This document shows positions 60,327-64,000 of a stretch of DNA of 64,000 nt, one piece after another. Below the pieces are notes generated by a model, which ran no database searches, was not told the DNA's origin, and worked only from the letters and a program-made list of their open reading frames with translations. The DNA comes from Phragmites australis (Eukaryota > Streptophyta > Magnoliopsida > Poales > Poaceae): positions 49,359,958 through 49,423,957 of the forward strand of contig NC_084922.1 of NCBI RefSeq assembly GCF_958298935.1, written 5' to 3'. Made by a program: the position numbers and the translations under genes. Numbering within the stretch: position 1 is the first letter of the stretch; the number at the start of each line of letters is the position of its first letter.

Positions 60327-61872
60327 ATGGGTGGATTCTGCTGCTGCCCCTTTGCCGATGGTTTTGAGGCATATGTCCATCCAAGCAACCCTATCTATAG
60401 GCAATGCATATCCCTGAGGCATTTTTTCCACAACATTTTTTTTGGCGGGGTAAGATGAACTTTTTCTTTTAACCATTTTCCAGTATCTTCTGGGCTCTAG
60501 CCAAATGATCCAAAATGTCACCACTTACATTCACTCGTGGATTTTGTTACTTCTGACGTCCATACAACTGTTGGCAAGCAGGTTGATATGATCCAATTCG
60601 TTTACTATGGTGGTGAAGATTAAGATATTGACCTGTAGTCGTTCAACACTTGCATGCACTTTTCTTGTTTTTTTCAAGAGATTTTGTATGCTGGCTTAGA
60701 TGTGTCAGTCTTATTGATTGCATGGTGTTTAATACAGAATAGTACAATGCTAACCTATATTGCTCTTCCTTGAGTATAAGATAGCACCATAAAGGAAACA
60801 AAGTTATAGTGAACATGCAATAGTCCTCTGAAGACCAAAACTTGCTGACAAAAGGAAAAACATGGACGAGCCAGGGGGGAGCGATACATTAACAAGGCTA
60901 GATAGACTCGACGCGCGTTCTTTTATGAGTTTTGTTGTAGAGAAAAATCATGCACTTGTAAAGAAACGTGTGCATCTAATTACATTTTTCTCAGTTAATT
61001 ATCAGGATCTGGTATGTTCATTTTCATATCTAAGGTTTCCTTACAGCAGTAGCATTTTCATTTCCTTGCTCTGTGTAGTATACTGCAACATTCCAGAGAT
61101 TAGAGTCTAGGCCAAGCAACCCAGCCCAAGGGGCTGCTCCACTGGGATCAACTAATCCAAGCCAGTATAACTGACAATTCGCTGGCTGAAACTTATCACC
61201 TTGTTTCTAGACCACCCCCATATGATACTGATCCTAGATATGCCCGTGTTCAAAGAGAGGGATTGGTATCAAGGCGCGAGAAGTCTATAAATCTCACACA
61301 AGAAGAGTCACTAGCTCTCAGACGAAATGGCAGCAGCTCTGCTATTGAGCATTTAGCTTCTCAGAAGAAACGGAGCAGCACTGAAACTGAGGCTGAATAT
61401 AAAGTCTATCGTTCTGAATCAACCAAGAGCTTATCTGCAAAAGCATATAACAGCAGTTATGCAGTTGTGACTTCAGAAGATGAGGATGTCTGCCCTACTT
61501 GCCTGGAAGGTTTGTGTTCATATAGCTTTGTCTAAATACACAGAGTTCATCTTGGTCATCTTGGTGTTTGAATATTTTTCTCACTGATTCATTATGTTAA
61601 ACTCACTGCAGAATACACTCCGGACAATCCGAAAATCGTCACTAAATGCTGTCACCATTTTCATCTTGGTTGTATTTATGAATGGATGGAGAGAAGTGAT
61701 ACTTGTCCAATTTGTGGGAAGGTATGGTAGTCATAGTTTCGCACTTCTAGTTTTCACATTTCAAACAGACATCATAATCGCTAACTCCATACTGTAATTT
61801 CTTCACGGAACTGACAGTGTCTCCTTAAATCTGATGACACTGCAGGAAATGGAGTTCTGCGAGACCCCATGA
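60327..61872 (+). CDS. RING-type E3 ubiquitin ligase (At3g02290-like) with a frame break
   Basis: Exons are 60327-60449, 61079-61509, 61612-61721 and 61846-61872, with GT-AG junctions and consistent phases apart from one break. The product begins MGGFCCCPFADGF, whose Gly2 and cysteines suggest lipid anchoring. Next come YTATFQRLESRPSNPAQGAA, RPPPYDTDPRYARVQREG, SRREK, a serine-rich middle, DEDVCPTCLEEYTPDNPK and a RING-H2 domain ending in CPICGK and EMEFCETP. This is the order seen in the plant At3g02290-like RING family. In exon 61079-61509 the frame stops at 61172-61174, but family-like sequence resumes in the +1 frame at 61173 (DNSLAETYHL). That is one extra base near 61163 or an assembly error. 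A GT-AG pair at 61165-61210 would remove exactly the break in frame, but 46 nt is below normal plant intron length. If the break is real and unspliced, the RING domain is lost. Confidence 0.85.
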
Positions 61873-62456
61873 CAAGTTTTCATTTTTCATTCTCTCCACG
61901 TCAGGGCAAGGGAAATAGTCTACACTATGGGGATGCTGGAAAATTGTAAAGAATAGTTATGCGCTGTCCAAATGGATCTCGTTCTCGAGATCAGTTTCTT
62001 ACATGTACTGAAATTATGGTCTATCGTGCTAAATTCGTGCTAGAATTTGCTTGCCCAATCTCTGGTTATATTTTCGAATGGCAGTTCAAGGGTGGAAGCA
62101 CGGATTCATGCGGTTTAATAGTGATTGCAAGGTGTGTGTATATATATATACACACTGTATACATATTCTGTAGGTATGTTCACTGTAGTTCATATCTGCG
62201 TACATCCTACAAGTTTTAACTCATAGTGTTTCGAGTTGTAATTGGAAGATATACACAGTGCGAATAATAAGTTGTAACTCAGTGTTAGCTTCTTGTGTTG
62301 TAATTATGTATTTTTGTATGTGAAATTGTAACTGACTTATTTAACAAGTTGTAACTCACAATGTTTCGAATTGTAACTGTGAAATATACGTAGTGCAAAT
62401 AGCAACTACGTATAGACGTAGAATAGATCCGCTGTGTGTGTATATATATATATCCT
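61873..62456. other. RING gene 3' UTR and a repeat with TATATA ends
   Basis: The first 230 bases are the likely 3' untranslated region. From about 62130 to 62455 the segment is bracketed by GTGTGTATATATATA on both sides and contains two imperfect copies of a unit of about 60 bases with GTTTCGARTTGTAAYTG (62226, 62360). It may be a small transposon, but the ends are not resolved. Confidence 0.45.
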
Positions 62457-62460
62457 GGTG

Positions 62461-62719
62461 CAAGCCATCAACCATAGTTGGCTAAAGGCGGTGTAAAGCT
62501 CACTTGCCAGAAGACAATTTATAGCAGATCATACAGTTGCAAGCCATGAACCTTAGTTGCACGTTTATCAGGCCTCATCAGAGATTCAGAGTCGCAACAT
62601 TGTGGGTAAAGAAAGTACCTTCCTGGATAAATATAACATAAAAAGTCCAGACTCGAATCACTTGCTCAAAATAATTTATCGGAGTGCTCAAAGCAGTAGC
62701 AAGCCATCAACCTTTGGTT
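62461..62719. repeat. Three copies of a 20-base motif
   Basis: CAAGCCATCAACCATAGTTG (62461), CAAGCCATGAACCTTAGTTG (62540) and CAAGCCATCAACCTTTGGTT (62700) are near-identical and each has an inner AACC/GGTT-like inverse. They lie 160 bases or more past the transaldolase stop codon, within or just beyond its 3' UTR. Confidence 0.75.
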
Positions 62720-62878
62720 ACACAATGACAGCTATAGGCAACCGTAGAATACAAAGCTGATTCAGAAAATTGAGAGCAACGGTACATCACAAAACTAAGA
62801 AAAGAGAGCCAGCAAGCTAGCATTTATTTAGTAATCGTTCACCTACCAGTACCAGACCATTTCAATCAATTTTTGCGC

Positions 62879-64000
62879 CTACACATTAGCCGTCTTCAGG
62901 GTGTTGCCCTTCTCCTGCAGGCTCACGAGAAGGCTGTCAAAGCTCTTCTTGAAGGAGTCCACACCTTCCAGCTCAAGCTGTTTCCCGACCCCCTCCCAAT
63001 CGATACCCAGCTTCTCCAGGGCGCTGTATAAACCTTCCGCCTCAGACACATTTGCATCAACTGTCCTTGAAATAGTGCCATGGTCTATGAATGCCTGCAA
63101 AGCTTGGTCGGGCATTGTATTGACCTGAAATTACATGGAATAACAGGTGTTTAGCATCAATCCAAAGTTGTGGCCTCTCTGTGATGATAAAAAAGGATTT
63201 CCTATCTGCGATTTAATTTCAATGCAGGAAACTCATCGTGCAAACACACCGTGTCAGGTCCAATGAGACTGTCCACATAAAGGGTGTCAGGATAAGCAGG
63301 ATTCTTGACACCGGTGGATGCCCACAGCAGCCTCTGCTTCCTGGCACCCTTCTTGGCCAAAGCCTCCCACCTTGGGCCAGAGAATTTCTTCTGGTAGAGC
63401 TGATTTGCTAGTTTCGCCTGTGCTACCGCAGCCTGGCAGAACAGTGGGTGGTTATATTGCAGAATTGTATGGGTAATTTTATAAGTCATAATGTTAGGAG
63501 GCAGGCAATTCTAATTTCCTTCACCTTTCCTCTCAGAGCAAGCGCCTCAGGTGTTCCAATCTTCTCGAGCAATTTGTCGATAAGGGTGTCGACTCGGCTG
63601 ACAAAGAATGATGCTACACTGGTCACTCGGGACAAGTCACTCAAACCGGAAGCCTCTAGCCCATCAAGGTAAGCATCGATCACAGCCTCATATCTTGCGA
63701 TCGAGAAAATAAGCTGCAGCGACAGCAATGAACTTGTTATCAATAAACTTATCACAGCAGTTCTATTATACAGTTTTACTACAACAATATCATAAACAGT
63801 CAAATAGACAGAAAAAATGGTACATATGATATCCGCTTAGAAGGAAAAGACTGACAATGCAGAACTCAGCACTTACTGTGACGTTGACACTTATGCCATT
63901 AGAGATGACTTCCCGGATAGAAGGAACACATTCTGCAGTAGCAGGGATCTTTATGTAGACATTAGGGCAGTTGACCACTTTGTGTAACCACTTCGCAGCT
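62879..64000 (-). CDS. TAL: Transaldolase, 3' part (gene continues beyond the right edge)
   Basis: Four minus-strand exons are visible: beyond 64000 to 63877, 63713-63525, 63432-63250 and 63124-62879, all phase 0 and GT-AG. Transaldolase moves a dihydroxyacetone unit between sugar phosphates in the non-oxidative pentose phosphate pathway. The first visible exon has [16 protein letters not shown]; the lysine of the KIPAT motif is the Schiff-base residue of the family. Later exons give [16 protein letters not shown], then [20 protein letters not shown] and a C-terminal helix region ending KTANV. The wording and length of the tail fit the plant plastid-type enzyme; the transit peptide would lie outside this window, so location is inferred. 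About 247 residues are encoded here, and the remainder lies to the right. Confidence 0.95.

Noticed and set aside
61165..61210. 46-nt segment accepted as an intron in the RING gene model
   Set aside because: Below usual plant intron length, and its +1 translation (DNSLAETYHL) looks like ancestral coding sequence; kept as a finding, not as an annotated intron.

Overview
The window is nuclear DNA from a grass (Poaceae). Every gene except the unidentified one is a plant family with GT-AG introns. Gene 5' ends are very GC-rich, and the space between genes is full of grass-type MITEs (Stowaway-like CTCCCTCCG ends, Tourist/Harbinger-like TTA-flanked elements) and Ty1-copia elements. The exact species cannot be named from the sequence; a panicoid or related grass is plausible. 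I see no rRNA, tRNA, CRISPR array, organelle or bacterial segment.

Layout, left to right: 1-2.6 kb retroelement-like debris; a peroxisomal dienoyl-CoA isomerase (+, 2603-4341, ends in SKL); a DHHC protein S-acyltransferase (-, 8063-5313); 8.2-15 kb, MITEs plus a TAA-flanked Harbinger-like element that carries a phosphoglycerate kinase fragment; a NAC transcription factor (+, 15495-16395); 16.4-31.6 kb, a repeat region with AATCCA-rich MITEs, a decayed copia element and a hAT-like element; a small unrecognised gene (+, 31627 onward) whose last coding exon is split by a complete copia retrotransposon (32078-36765) with identical LTRs; a Mutator-like element (37.35-38.73 kb); a CDK-like kinase (-, 43408-38975); 43.5-49.5 kb, MITEs and unassigned DNA; a UBC27-type E2 with a UBA domain (-, 52187-49515) whose upstream region is two adjoining MITEs; 53-59 kb, repeat debris; a RING E3 ligase (+, 60327-61872) with a frame break in its main exon; and the 3' part of a transaldolase (-, 62879 to beyond the right edge).

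The genes are independent single-copy loci and do not form an operon or cluster. The E2 and the RING protein are both ubiquitin-pathway enzymes, and the acyltransferase, kinase and RING protein are or could be lipid-anchored or membrane proteins, but nothing in the sequence ties them together. The DNA between genes is dominated by transposons, several of which can be bounded to the base by target-site duplications.

I did not find a convincing new biological system. The most notable items are the copia insertion that swaps only the last five residues of a host gene, the Harbinger-like element carrying a phosphoglycerate kinase fragment inside a G-rich minisatellite, the frame break (or 46-nt GT-AG micro-intron) in the RING gene, and several hairpin-containing repeat arrays.
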